DNA of 64,000 nucleotides from Carnobacterium divergens (GTDB taxonomy: Bacteria > Bacillota > Bacilli > Lactobacillales > Carnobacteriaceae). The notes beneath the pieces are model-generated. The model searched no databases and was not told where the DNA came from. It saw nothing but the letters and a program-made list of their open reading frames with translations. The translations under genes and the position numbers were made by a program. Positions 35,776 through 46,132 of this stretch are shown here, in pieces; the stretch's first letter is position 1, and every line of letters begins with the position of its first letter. The stretch lies in contig NZ_LT992558.1 in the NCBI RefSeq assembly GCF_900258435.1, positions 252,721 to 316,720 on the forward strand, given 5' to 3'.

Positions 35776-36789
35776 ATGAAAAAAACAATATTAATCGGTT
35801 CAATAGTTACTTTAAGTCTACTTGTTGCTGCTTGTGGAACGAAAGAAAATCAAACTCAGGAAAATTCTTCCTCAAAAGAAAATTATCCTGTAACCATTAG
35901 TAATTACGCCAAAGCTGAAGGCTCAACAAAATGGAAAACAAAAGAAGAAACCTTCCAAGAAGCTCCTCGCAAGGTAATGGCAAATACAAAACCTGCTGCT
36001 GAACTTTTATTGCATTTAGGCTTAGAAGACAAGATTGTTGGAGTTGGAGCTGATTTTGGACAACCAGATAAAGCAGTCGAAAAAATCTATAAAAAATTGC
36101 CAATTTTATCAAAAGACTATGTAGGAAAAGAAGTGACTTTAGGAACAGATCCAGACTTTGTTTACGGGCGTGCCGGATTGTTTGATAATAATGAATGGGG
36201 CGTTGGGACAGTGGATTCCTTAAATGCTAGCGGCATTCGTACCTATCTTTTAGAATCTTCTGTAACAGGAGGGACGTTTAACTCTATCTACCAAGATATC
36301 GACAATTTAGGAAAAATTTTCAACGTGGAGGCAAAAGCAAAAGAATTTTCTGATGAAATAAAAGCCAAAGAATCGAAGCTCACAACTTCTTTACAAAAAA
36401 TCGATAAAAGACAAACCTTTGCTTACATCCATACGATGGATCCTACTGAAATTTCAATTTATTCTGCTCATGATGAAAGTTTCTTTAATGATATCTTCAA
36501 TCTAATTAAATTGGACAATGTCTACAAAGATGAAAAAGGAGACATCAGCATTGAAACGCTCCTTGAAACAGATCCAGATATCCTTATTTTTCCAATTTGG
36601 GAAGATGGCGCGGATGTTGCTAAAATCAAATCAGGGTTTTATGCAAATCCTAAACTAGCCAATATGAAAGCTATTAAAACCAAACAAGTTTATGGCGTTG
36701 ATTATAATTACCTGTTTGGTTATGGGTATCAAAGTTTAGATGGTATTGAAAAATTAGCATCCGAAATTTATCCCTCTTTATTTAACTAA
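35776..36789 (+). CDS. iron/siderophore ABC transporter substrate-binding lipoprotein
   Basis: A 337-residue extracellular lipoprotein of the FecB/BtuF class III binding-protein fold. Signal peptide with lipobox LVAAC puts the lipid anchor on C20. Two lobes joined by a helix are visible (PAAELLLHLGLEDKIVGV; DPDFVYGR; ETDPDILIFPIW). The ligand could be a ferric siderophore or another iron chelate; nothing in the sequence lets me choose. It is the last gene of the Fur-controlled operon, with a strong AGGAGGA ribosome site and a terminator after it. Confidence 0.9.
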   Translation: MKKTILIGSIVTLSLLVAACGTKENQTQENSSSKENYPVTISNYAKAEGSTKWKTKEETFQEAPRKVMANTKPAAELLLHLGLEDKIVGVGADFGQPDKAVEKIYKKLPILSKDYVGKEVTLGTDPDFVYGRAGLFDNNEWGVGTVDSLNASGIRTYLLESSVTGGTFNSIYQDIDNLGKIFNVEAKAKEFSDEIKAKESKLTTSLQKIDKRQTFAYIHTMDPTEISIYSAHDESFFNDIFNLIKLDNVYKDEKGDISIETLLETDPDILIFPIWEDGADVAKIKSGFYANPKLANMKAIKTKQVYGVDYNYLFGYGYQSLDGIEKLASEIYPSLFN

Positions 36790-36792
36790 ACA

Positions 36793-36838
36793 AAAAAAAC
36801 CTCCGCAACCAAAATTTTCTTGGTTGTGGAGTTTTTTT
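36793..36838. terminator. bidirectional terminator between the iron-uptake operon and jag
   Basis: Stem CCTCCGCAACCAA and TTGGTTGTGGAG with G-U pairs, A-run before and seven U after. It separates convergent transcription units. Confidence 0.85.
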
Positions 36839-36840
36839 GC

Positions 36841-37569
36841 TTAAAGTCGTTTTTTAGCAGGTTCAACAACTAAATATCGATGAGGCTCATTGCCCTCTGA
36901 ATGTGTGCTCACTTGACCATCTTTACTTAAATAAAAATGAATTTGCTTGCGTTCAAAAGCTGGCATTGGTTCTAGAAAAACAGGTTGGTTGGTACGCAAT
37001 ACTTTTTCTGCCGTACGTTCTGCTAGCTGTTTTAGAATCATTTCACGACGTTCACGATAATCGCCAACGTTCACAATTGCCGTTAACTTACTCTTAGCAT
37101 GTCGATGCACAAGAACTTGTGTCAACGCCTGTAACGCATTCAAAACTTTACCGTGTTTGCCAATTACTAAACCTGGCTTTTCAGTTTTTACATGGAAAAT
37201 AATTTTATCTTCAACGAGTTCTTCTTCAATGGTTGCATCTGCACCAATTTGTACCAAAATATCAACTAGGTATTTTTTTGAGGTTTCGATTGCAACCGTG
37301 TCGTTTCGCTGTTCTAACTGAAGTTCTTTTGCTGGCATTTCTTCATTAACTACTAGATCTTCCAAAAGAGGTTCTTGCGTTTCTTGTTTTTTTGAGGCAA
37401 TCGTTGATTTAATTTCTACGATTGCCTCTTTCTTTCCAAAACCAAAGAGTCCTTTTTTACCTTCTGAAATAATGGTGATGCGCGCATCACTTCGAGTAAT
37501 TCCCAATTGATCTAATCCAATTGCAATTGCTTTTTCAACAGTTTCTCCACTTGCAGTGTATTGTTCCAC
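36841..37569 (-). CDS. jag: RNA-binding protein Jag/KhpB (SpoIIIJ-associated)
   Basis: A protein of about 242 residues with three parts: Jag_N (EGKKGLFGFGKKEA), a KH domain with VIGKHGKVLNAL near the centre, and a C-terminal R3H domain (RREMILKQLAERTAEKVL, ending HRYLVVEPAKKRL). It binds RNA with KhpA and influences cell division in streptococci. The GTG at 37569 (MEQYTASGETVEKA) has GGGGGG seven bases upstream; a longer frame to 37611 exists but lacks a good ribosome site. It is immediately downstream of yidC, as in most Firmicutes. Confidence 0.9.
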   Translation of the reverse strand: MEQYTASGETVEKAIAIGLDQLGITRSDARITIISEGKKGLFGFGKKEAIVEIKSTIASKKQETQEPLLEDLVVNEEMPAKELQLEQRNDTVAIETSKKYLVDILVQIGADATIEEELVEDKIIFHVKTEKPGLVIGKHGKVLNALQALTQVLVHRHAKSKLTAIVNVGDYRERREMILKQLAERTAEKVLRTNQPVFLEPMPAFERKQIHFYLSKDGQVSTHSEGNEPHRYLVVEPAKKRL

Positions 37570-37616
37570 CTGTCTTCCCCCCATTTCTTTTGTCGATTCC
37601 CTATTAAACAAACTAA

Positions 37617-38456
37617 TTATTTTTTCTTATTTTTTTTCTTTTTCGGTTTTATTGCTTTTTCTAAGGCTTTTTGACGATCGCGTTCTGCTTGTACTTTTTC
37701 ATCACGTTCTTTTTTAATTTTAAATGGATTATTCAATAGTAAGGTTTGACCTACTGAAAAAGCATTTCCGACTACCCAGTAAAGAGACAGTGCACTTGGT
37801 AATGTAACCCCCATAAATAAAATCAACGCTGGCATCGTGTACAACATGGCGCTTGTCATTGAGTTTGATTCGGCTTGACTCATGGTTGAAAGCTTTGTTG
37901 TAGCAAATGTTAACACCGCTGCTAAGACTGGCAAAATAAAATACGGGTCACGTTCCCCTAGGTTCATCCATAAGAAATGACCGGCTTTTAAAACCTCTGT
38001 ACGACTGATAGCTTGATACAATGCCATTAAAACAGGCATTTGAACCAACATTGGCAAACAACCCATCGCTGGATTTACGCCTGCTTCAGAGTACAATTTT
38101 TGTGTTTCTTCTCTTAATTTATTTTGTGTTTCCGTGTCTTTTGATGCGTATTGTTTTTGCAACGCTTTTAATCGCGGTTGCATATCACTCATTTTACGTG
38201 TACTTTTCATTTGGTGGTGCATCAAGGGTAATAAAATAATTCGAATCAGAATGGTAAATGAAATAATTCCTAAACCATAGCTTCCAAAGAATAGATTTGA
38301 TAATCCCGTAATTGCTCTTGAGAAATTCCAAACAATGTAATGGTCCCAAAATCCTGTACTACTTGCATCAATCGAACCTGTTTTCCCACACCCAGTTAAG
38401 ACAGCCATTAACAGCACTGAACTAACCAATATAAGTAATCGCTTACGTTTACTCAC
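37617..38456 (-). CDS. yidC: membrane protein insertase YidC (OxaA/SpoIIIJ type)
   Basis: Inserts and folds membrane proteins, alone or with Sec. It is the Gram-positive form: a lipoprotein signal with lipobox LTGC (C23), then five transmembrane helices including LFFGSYGLGIISFTILIRIILLPLM, whose arginine lies in the hydrophilic groove, and a basic C-terminal tail rich in Lys that contacts ribosomes. It has 279 residues and starts with GTG behind GTGAGGGA. Order rpmH-rnpA-yidC-jag is the conserved origin-proximal cluster. Confidence 0.95.
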   Translation of the reverse strand: MSKRKRLLILVSSVLLMAVLTGCGKTGSIDASSTGFWDHYIVWNFSRAITGLSNLFFGSYGLGIISFTILIRIILLPLMHHQMKSTRKMSDMQPRLKALQKQYASKDTETQNKLREETQKLYSEAGVNPAMGCLPMLVQMPVLMALYQAISRTEVLKAGHFLWMNLGERDPYFILPVLAAVLTFATTKLSTMSQAESNSMTSAMLYTMPALILFMGVTLPSALSLYWVVGNAFSVGQTLLLNNPFKIKKERDEKVQAERDRQKALEKAIKPKKKKNKKK

Positions 38457-38492
38457 ATCAATTCCCTCACTTCTATAGTAGATAGTTATTTT

Positions 38493-38831
38493 TTAGTTTA
38501 ACATTTTAGCTAGTTTTAGCACATGTGTTAAGCTCTTTTTGACTTCTTTTGTTGTCATTTTTGCAGCAGGAATCCGAGCAATTACAATAAAGTCTTTGTC
38601 TTGTTTTAAATTTGGCTTTAATTCTGTAATACTTTGTCTGATTTTACGCTTAACTGCATTTCTAGTCACTGCATTTCCAACTTTTTTTCCAACGGACAGC
38701 CCCACTCTAAAATGAGCTTGCTCTTTTTTTTCTAACACATAAATCACAAATTGGCGATTTGCTGTAGAAACTCCATTATGAAAAACTTTTTGGAAATCAG
38801 CTTCCTTTTTGACACGATAGGTCTTTCTCAT
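38493..38831 (-). CDS. rnpA: ribonuclease P protein component
   Basis: Small basic protein (112 residues) that assists RNase P RNA in tRNA 5' processing. The RNR signature is [19 protein letters not shown], and the N-terminus [17 protein letters not shown] is typical. I choose the ATG at 38831, preceded by GAGAGG; an upstream in-frame ATG at 38855 has no ribosome site. It follows rpmH, with a terminator-like hairpin between them. Confidence 0.95.
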   Translation of the reverse strand: MRKTYRVKKEADFQKVFHNGVSTANRQFVIYVLEKKEQAHFRVGLSVGKKVGNAVTRNAVKRKIRQSITELKPNLKQDKDFIVIARIPAAKMTTKEVKKSLTHVLKLAKMLN

Positions 38832-38914
38832 AAAACAACCTCTCATCTCTTGCATTTTTCTGAAAAAAAAAGATTTTTAGGTCTTTTTTTTAGATTTTTT
38901 ATAAAATTTACTAA

Positions 38915-38945
38915 AGAAAAAAGACCACTGAGACGTTCAGTGATC
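38915..38945 (-). terminator. terminator/attenuator between rpmH and rnpA
   Basis: Hairpin CACTGA (38926-38931) and TCAGTG (38937-38942), followed on the minus strand by GGUCUUUUUUC. It overlaps the end of rpmH, so translation of the last codons may affect its folding and set the rpmH:rnpA ratio. Confidence 0.7.
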
Positions 38946-39079
38946 TATGCAGACAATACGTTTCTTCCTTTACGGCGTCTACTTTGTAATACTCTACGTC
39001 CGTTTTTTGTACTCATACGTTTACGGAAACCGTGTACTTTTTGACGTTTACGTTTTTTAGGTTGGTAAGTTCTTTTCAT
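38945..39079 (-). CDS. rpmH: 50S ribosomal protein L34
   Basis: A 44-residue, highly basic protein that I translated directly from the minus strand: it begins [20 protein letters not shown] and ends [11 protein letters not shown]. This is the full length of L34. An AGGAGGTG site stands 10 bases before the ATG, and a consensus promoter lies upstream. It marks the left edge of oriC. Confidence 0.97.
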   Translation of the reverse strand: MKRTYQPKKRKRQKVHGFRKRMSTKNGRRVLQSRRRKGRNVLSA

Positions 39080-39153
39080 TCGTGATACACCTCCTGTAAA
39101 AACTATCTCTTAGTTGCTTCTAAATTTTATATCATCACAAGACAGTCTTGAAT

Positions 39154-39183
39154 ATTATAACGAAGATAAAATAGCCTTGTCAA
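39154..39183 (-). promoter_or_regulatory. rpmH promoter
   Basis: Minus-strand consensus -35 TTGACA (39178-39183) and -10 TATAAT (39154-39159), 18-base spacer. Confidence 0.8.
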
Positions 39184-39275
39184 GTACAACATGCCTATTT
39201 TTATTAACTCACTCAAATATAATAGCATAAATAGGCGTAATAAGAAACCTATTTTTAGAATATTTGTTGTAAAGT

Positions 39276-39681
39276 TGTGGATTTTTTTGTATCCCATTGT
39301 TTTAGAGGATTTTATTTTACTTAAAAAAAGGTCTTTTTCTTCTCTGAAATAAAATTTTAGTCTTCAAAAAAGAATCCACAATTCCGTTTTTTTATCCACA
39401 GCCTTGTAGAATAACTTTTTTTCGGTTTAAGTTAATAAAAAGATATATTTCAGTTATCCACAATTCAACAACATGTGTATAGCAATTTTCCTATTTCCTG
39501 TTAACTTTGTGGATAACCCGTGGAACAATTGATATCAATAGACTTAACCCTTTATGTTTATCCACAATTAAAAATAAACTTGGAATTAAAAAAAGTTATC
39601 CACTGTATTTTTTAAGCTTGTGGATAACTTTTAAACACCTCATGAATAAACTTTCAACAGATTCTAACTACTTGTGGAAAA
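39276..39681. other. oriC, left part: DnaA-box cluster upstream of dnaA
   Basis: Perfect DnaA boxes TTATCCACA occur at 39392-39400, 39454-39462 and 39558-39566 (plus), and TGTGGATAA at 39508-39516 and 39619-39627 (minus). One-mismatch or weaker copies are at 39276-39284, 39372-39380, 39596-39604 and 39673-39681. The box at 39673 adjoins a TGCTAAAAT extended -10 before dnaA, suggesting DnaA autoregulation. This explains the gene-free stretch 39080-39737. Confidence 0.93.
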
Positions 39682-39737
39682 CTTTCCAATAAAATGCTAA
39701 AATAAAAAAGACACATTTATAAAGGAGGTTCATTTTT

Positions 39738-41078
39738 GTGGATGACTTACAGAACCTATGGAGCTACTTAAAGGAAAAGTTTAAAGAATCACTTTCCAAA
39801 GTCAGTTATGATACATGGATTGAAAGTGCACATCCAATTCGTATCACTGACCAAAATATTATTATTGAAGTTCCTTCATCCTTACACAAAGAATACTGGG
39901 AAAATAATTTAGCCACTCGAATCGTTGAAAATATTTATGAATATTCGAGCCGTGAAATTTCACCATTATTTATCATTAAGAATGAACAAGATCCAAATGA
40001 AACAACTGTGCTTAGAAAAAGTGACTCTTTTGCAAAAAATTCACCCGTGCGAAAAGATGCTCAATTAAATGATAAGTATACATTTGATACCTTCGTTATT
40101 GGAAAAGGCAATCAAATGGCCCACGCAGCTGCCCTCGTTGTCGCTGAAGAACCAGGTACTATTTATAATCCTTTATTTTTCTATGGTGGTGTCGGCTTAG
40201 GCAAAACCCATTTAATGCATGCGATTGGTCACCAAATGTTGTTAATCAATCCAGATGCAAAAGTAAAGTATGTCAGTAGCGAGACCTTTGCCAACGATTT
40301 TATCAATTCCATCCAAACTAAATCACAAGAGAAGTTCAGAAATGAATACCGCAGTGTTGATTTATTATTAGTGGATGATATCCAGTTTTTTGCAGATAAA
40401 GAAGGAACACAAGAAGAATTTTTCCATACGTTTAATGCGCTTTATGACGAACGTAAACAGATCGTTCTAACAAGTGATCGTTTGCCAAACGAAATTCCTA
40501 AATTACAAGAACGTCTTGTATCACGCTTTGCGTGGGGCTTGTCGGTTGACATTACGCCTCCTGATTTAGAAACACGAATTGCGATTTTACGCAAAAAAGC
40601 TAATGCAGAACGTTTAGAAATTCCAGGAGATACGTTAAGTTATATCGCTGGTCAAATCGATTCAAATATTCGCGAACTTGAAGGAGCTTTAGTCCGGGTT
40701 CAAGCCTATGCGGCAATTGAAAGTCGTGATATTTCAACTAGTTTAGCTGCCGATGCGTTAAAGAGCATCATTCCTTCAGGTAAACCTGCCACTTTATCGA
40801 TTTTAGAAATTCAAAGCACCGTTTGCAAATACTATCAAATTGCCTTAAGCGATTTAAAAGGAAAGAAACGAGTTAAGTCAATCGTTGTTCCTAGACAAAT
40901 TGCAATGTATCTTTCAAGAGAGCTCACTTCTAATTCACTTCCAAAAATTGGAGCCGAATTTGGTGGCAAGGATCACACAACGGTGATTCATGCTTATGAA
41001 AAAATCGAACATGCTTTAACGAAGGATGAAGAATTGCGTCGTGATATTGAGGAAATCAAAAATAAATTAAAATCCTAA
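39738..41078 (+). CDS. dnaA: chromosomal replication initiator protein DnaA
   Basis: AAA+ initiator that binds DnaA boxes and opens the origin. Domain I (about 1-85) has the usual WxxxL start; a short linker follows. The ATPase domain has Walker [14 protein letters not shown], Walker [11 protein letters not shown] and the sensor regions. Domain IV carries the DNA-reading helix and signature [12 protein letters not shown]. Length 446 residues. It starts with GTG behind AAAGGAGGTT. DnaA-box clusters lie on both sides, and dnaN follows. Confidence 0.98.
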   Translation: MDDLQNLWSYLKEKFKESLSKVSYDTWIESAHPIRITDQNIIIEVPSSLHKEYWENNLATRIVENIYEYSSREISPLFIIKNEQDPNETTVLRKSDSFAKNSPVRKDAQLNDKYTFDTFVIGKGNQMAHAAALVVAEEPGTIYNPLFFYGGVGLGKTHLMHAIGHQMLLINPDAKVKYVSSETFANDFINSIQTKSQEKFRNEYRSVDLLLVDDIQFFADKEGTQEEFFHTFNALYDERKQIVLTSDRLPNEIPKLQERLVSRFAWGLSVDITPPDLETRIAILRKKANAERLEIPGDTLSYIAGQIDSNIRELEGALVRVQAYAAIESRDISTSLAADALKSIIPSGKPATLSILEIQSTVCKYYQIALSDLKGKKRVKSIVVPRQIAMYLSRELTSNSLPKIGAEFGGKDHTTVIHAYEKIEHALTKDEELRRDIEEIKNKLKS

Positions 41079-41176
41079 TTTTTATAAATGGTATAAACAA
41101 TTCTGAAATAATTAATTTTTTTATAGTTGGTATATCATTTTCTAGGCGAATTCCACTTATTATGCAAAAAAGGATT

Positions 41177-41330
41177 TGTGGATAACTTCTAAAGTTGTCT
41201 CGACTTTTTCCACAACTTATACACATGTGGAAAACTTAGTGTCTCTAAGGCTCCTTATTCTTTTCCACAGTATTAACAGGCCCTACTACTATTACTATCT
41301 TATTTATTAAATAAATTAAACTAATTTTGG
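41177..41330. other. oriC, right part: DnaA boxes, DnaA-trio and unwinding region
   Basis: In the dnaA-dnaN gap: TGTGGATAA (41177-41185), variants TTTTCCACA (41206-41214, 41271-41279), TTATACACA (41217-41225) and TGTGGAAAA (41226-41234). Then comes a short GGCCC element and TAC-TAC-TAT-TAC-TAT (41284-41298), which resembles the DnaA-trio of B. subtilis, followed by an almost pure AT stretch (to about 41330) as likely DNA unwinding element. Confidence 0.88.
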
Positions 41331-41343
41331 AGGTACAATTAAA

Positions 41344-42486
41344 ATGAAATTTTCAATTAAACGAAGTGAATTTTTAAAAAGTTTAGCTGATGTACAAAGA
41401 GCTATTTCATCAAGAACAACCATTCCAATTTTGACTGGGATTAAAATTCAAGCTTCTGAAGAAGGCTTAACGTTAACCGGAAGTGATTCTGATATTTCCA
41501 TTGAAGCCTTTATTCCTGTCGAAGATGAAAAAAATAATTTAACCATCGATCAAGCAGGTAGCATTGTCTTGCAAGCACGTTTCTTTAGTGAAATTGTAAA
41601 AAAACTTCCTGATGAAATGATGCAAATTGAAGTTCTTGACCATTTCCAAACGTTAATTACTTCTGCAAATGCTTCTTTTACAGTTAATGGATTAGATGCA
41701 AATAACTATCCACATTTGCCAGTCATCGATACGCAAGAAACCTTTTCGTTGCCAATTAATTTATTTAAACAAGTTATTGGACAAACGGTTATTGCTATTT
41801 CAACTCATGAAAGTCGCCCTATTTTAACGGGGGTTAATATGGTCATTGAAAATGGCAAATTGCTAGCAGTGGCTACCGACAGTCATCGTTTAAGTCAACG
41901 AATTATTCCACTTGAAGTAAGCTCAGCATTAGCAGATCAAAAATACAACATTATCATTCCAGGAAAAAGTTTGATTGAATTGTCAAGAACGTTAGATGAA
42001 CGTCATGAAAACATTGAAATGATGATTACAGAAAATCAAGTTTTATTTAAAACTGAAAATATGTATTTCTATTCTCGCTTGTTAGAAGGGTATTACCCAG
42101 ATACAGCTCGTTTGATTCCTGAATCTGCTGCAACAGAAATTGTTTTTAACGCAAGCTCATTATTAGGTTCCATTGAACGCGCGTCATTGCTATCTCACGA
42201 AGGAAAAAATAACGTTGTTAAAATTTCAATTTCACCTGAATTAGTTGAGATTTCTGGAAATTCGCCAGATGTTGGGAATGTAAAAGAAGAATTAGCTTAT
42301 ATTTCAGTTGAAGGTGAGTCGATTGATTTATCGTTCAATCCAGATTATATGAAAGATGCTTTAAGAACTTTTGGTCAAACGGATATCCGAATTAAATTTA
42401 CATCACCTGTTCGTCCCTTTATTTTGGTTCCAAGTGAAGACAATCAGAACTTTATCCAATTGATTACTCCAGTTCGTACATTTTAA
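41344..42486 (+). CDS. dnaN: DNA polymerase III beta subunit (sliding clamp)
   Basis: A 380-residue clamp subunit that dimerizes around DNA and tethers the replicative polymerase. Three successive clamp folds are present; typical blocks are NKLLAVATDSHRLSQR in the middle and the C-terminal FILVPSEDNQNFIQLITPVRTF that binds partner proteins. A GGAGG site stands eight bases before the ATG. It lies downstream of dnaA, beyond the unwinding region, and has its own terminator. Confidence 0.97.
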   Translation: MKFSIKRSEFLKSLADVQRAISSRTTIPILTGIKIQASEEGLTLTGSDSDISIEAFIPVEDEKNNLTIDQAGSIVLQARFFSEIVKKLPDEMMQIEVLDHFQTLITSANASFTVNGLDANNYPHLPVIDTQETFSLPINLFKQVIGQTVIAISTHESRPILTGVNMVIENGKLLAVATDSHRLSQRIIPLEVSSALADQKYNIIIPGKSLIELSRTLDERHENIEMMITENQVLFKTENMYFYSRLLEGYYPDTARLIPESAATEIVFNASSLLGSIERASLLSHEGKNNVVKISISPELVEISGNSPDVGNVKEELAYISVEGESIDLSFNPDYMKDALRTFGQTDIRIKFTSPVRPFILVPSEDNQNFIQLITPVRTF

Positions 42487-42493
42487 AAATAAT

Positions 42494-42541
42494 TAAAAAT
42501 CTTCATTTTCTGAATTTTTATTTGGAAAATGGGGATTTTTT
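42494..42541 (+). terminator. terminator after dnaN
   Basis: Hairpin AAATCTTCATTTTC and GAAAATGGGGATTT with G-U pairs, followed by six U. It starts within 15 bases of the dnaN stop codon. Confidence 0.75.
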
Positions 42542-42658
42542 ACATATCATCAATTAAAATAGCCCTTATTTTTCGTTTTAAGCTTTTTTTGATGGTTTAA
42601 GGTCTTTTTGAGTTTTTCGAACAAAATGCGAATAACCTATGAAAATTCCCTAATTTAT

Positions 42659-42687
42659 TTGTAAAGTCGTTAAAAAAAGAGTATAAT
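42659..42687 (+). promoter_or_regulatory. promoter of the yaaA-recF-gyrB-gyrA operon
   Basis: -35 TTGTAA (42659-42664), 17-base spacer, consensus -10 TATAAT (42682-42687). Confidence 0.75.
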
Positions 42688-42711
42688 GTTCTTATACAGA
42701 TTAAAAAAATT

Positions 42712-42743
42712 GCGTGGATTGGCAGACCATCCACGCTTATTTT
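42712..42743 (+). terminator. attenuator-like hairpin in the yaaA leader
   Basis: Perfect GC-rich stem GCGTGGAT (42712-42719) and ATCCACGC (42729-42736), nine-base loop, followed by UUAUUUUAUUG. It lies between the promoter and the yaaA ribosome site, so part of the transcripts may end before the recF-gyrBA genes. Confidence 0.6.
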
Positions 42744-42764
42744 ATTGAAAAGCAGGTGAATCAA

Positions 42765-43006
42765 GTGAAACAAGCCGTTTTAATTGATAGTGAATTCATT
42801 ACACTGGGCAAACTTTTAAAGCATATCGATGTAATTAGCAGTGGTGGGATGGCAAAGTGGTATTTAGCTGAGCACACTGTTTTATTGGATAATGAAATTG
42901 AAAATCGTCGAGGAAAGAAAATTTATCCAGGATCAGTAGTTGAAATTCCAGAAGTCGGCAGCTTTTTTGTACAATCAGAAAAAGTGACGACCGAGGAAGA
43001 ACTGTA

Positions 43007-43007
<1 letters not shown>
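42765..43007 (+). CDS. yaaA: S4-domain RNA-binding protein YaaA
   Basis: An 80-residue S4-like protein conserved between dnaN and recF in Firmicutes; proposed to act in ribosome assembly. The S4 core is FITLGKLLKHIDVISSGGMAKWYL. I use the GTG at 42765 (MKQAVLIDSEF) because GCAGGTGA lies upstream and because a longer frame from 42714 would start inside the leader hairpin. Its stop overlaps the recF start (TAATG), so the two are translationally coupled. Confidence 0.88.
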
Positions 43008-46068
<3,061 letters not shown>

Positions 46069-46081
46069 GGATAGAAAAAGA

Positions 46082-46110
46082 TATTGGCTGTTAGTTAGCA
46101 GCCAATTTTT
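46082..46110 (+). terminator. attenuator-like hairpin between gyrB and gyrA
   Basis: Stem ATTGGCTG (46083-46090) and CAGCCAAT (46099-46106), eight-base loop, followed by UUUU. It ends about 13 bases before the gyrA AAGGAGG site. It may be a partial terminator or a processing/stability element. Confidence 0.5.
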
Positions 46111-46132
46111 CTCACAAGGAGGATTTTAACGA

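Noticed and set aside
42714-42764. A longer YaaA starting at 42714.
   Set aside because: The extra codons coincide with the leader hairpin and have no ribosome site; GTG at 42765 matches the family start.
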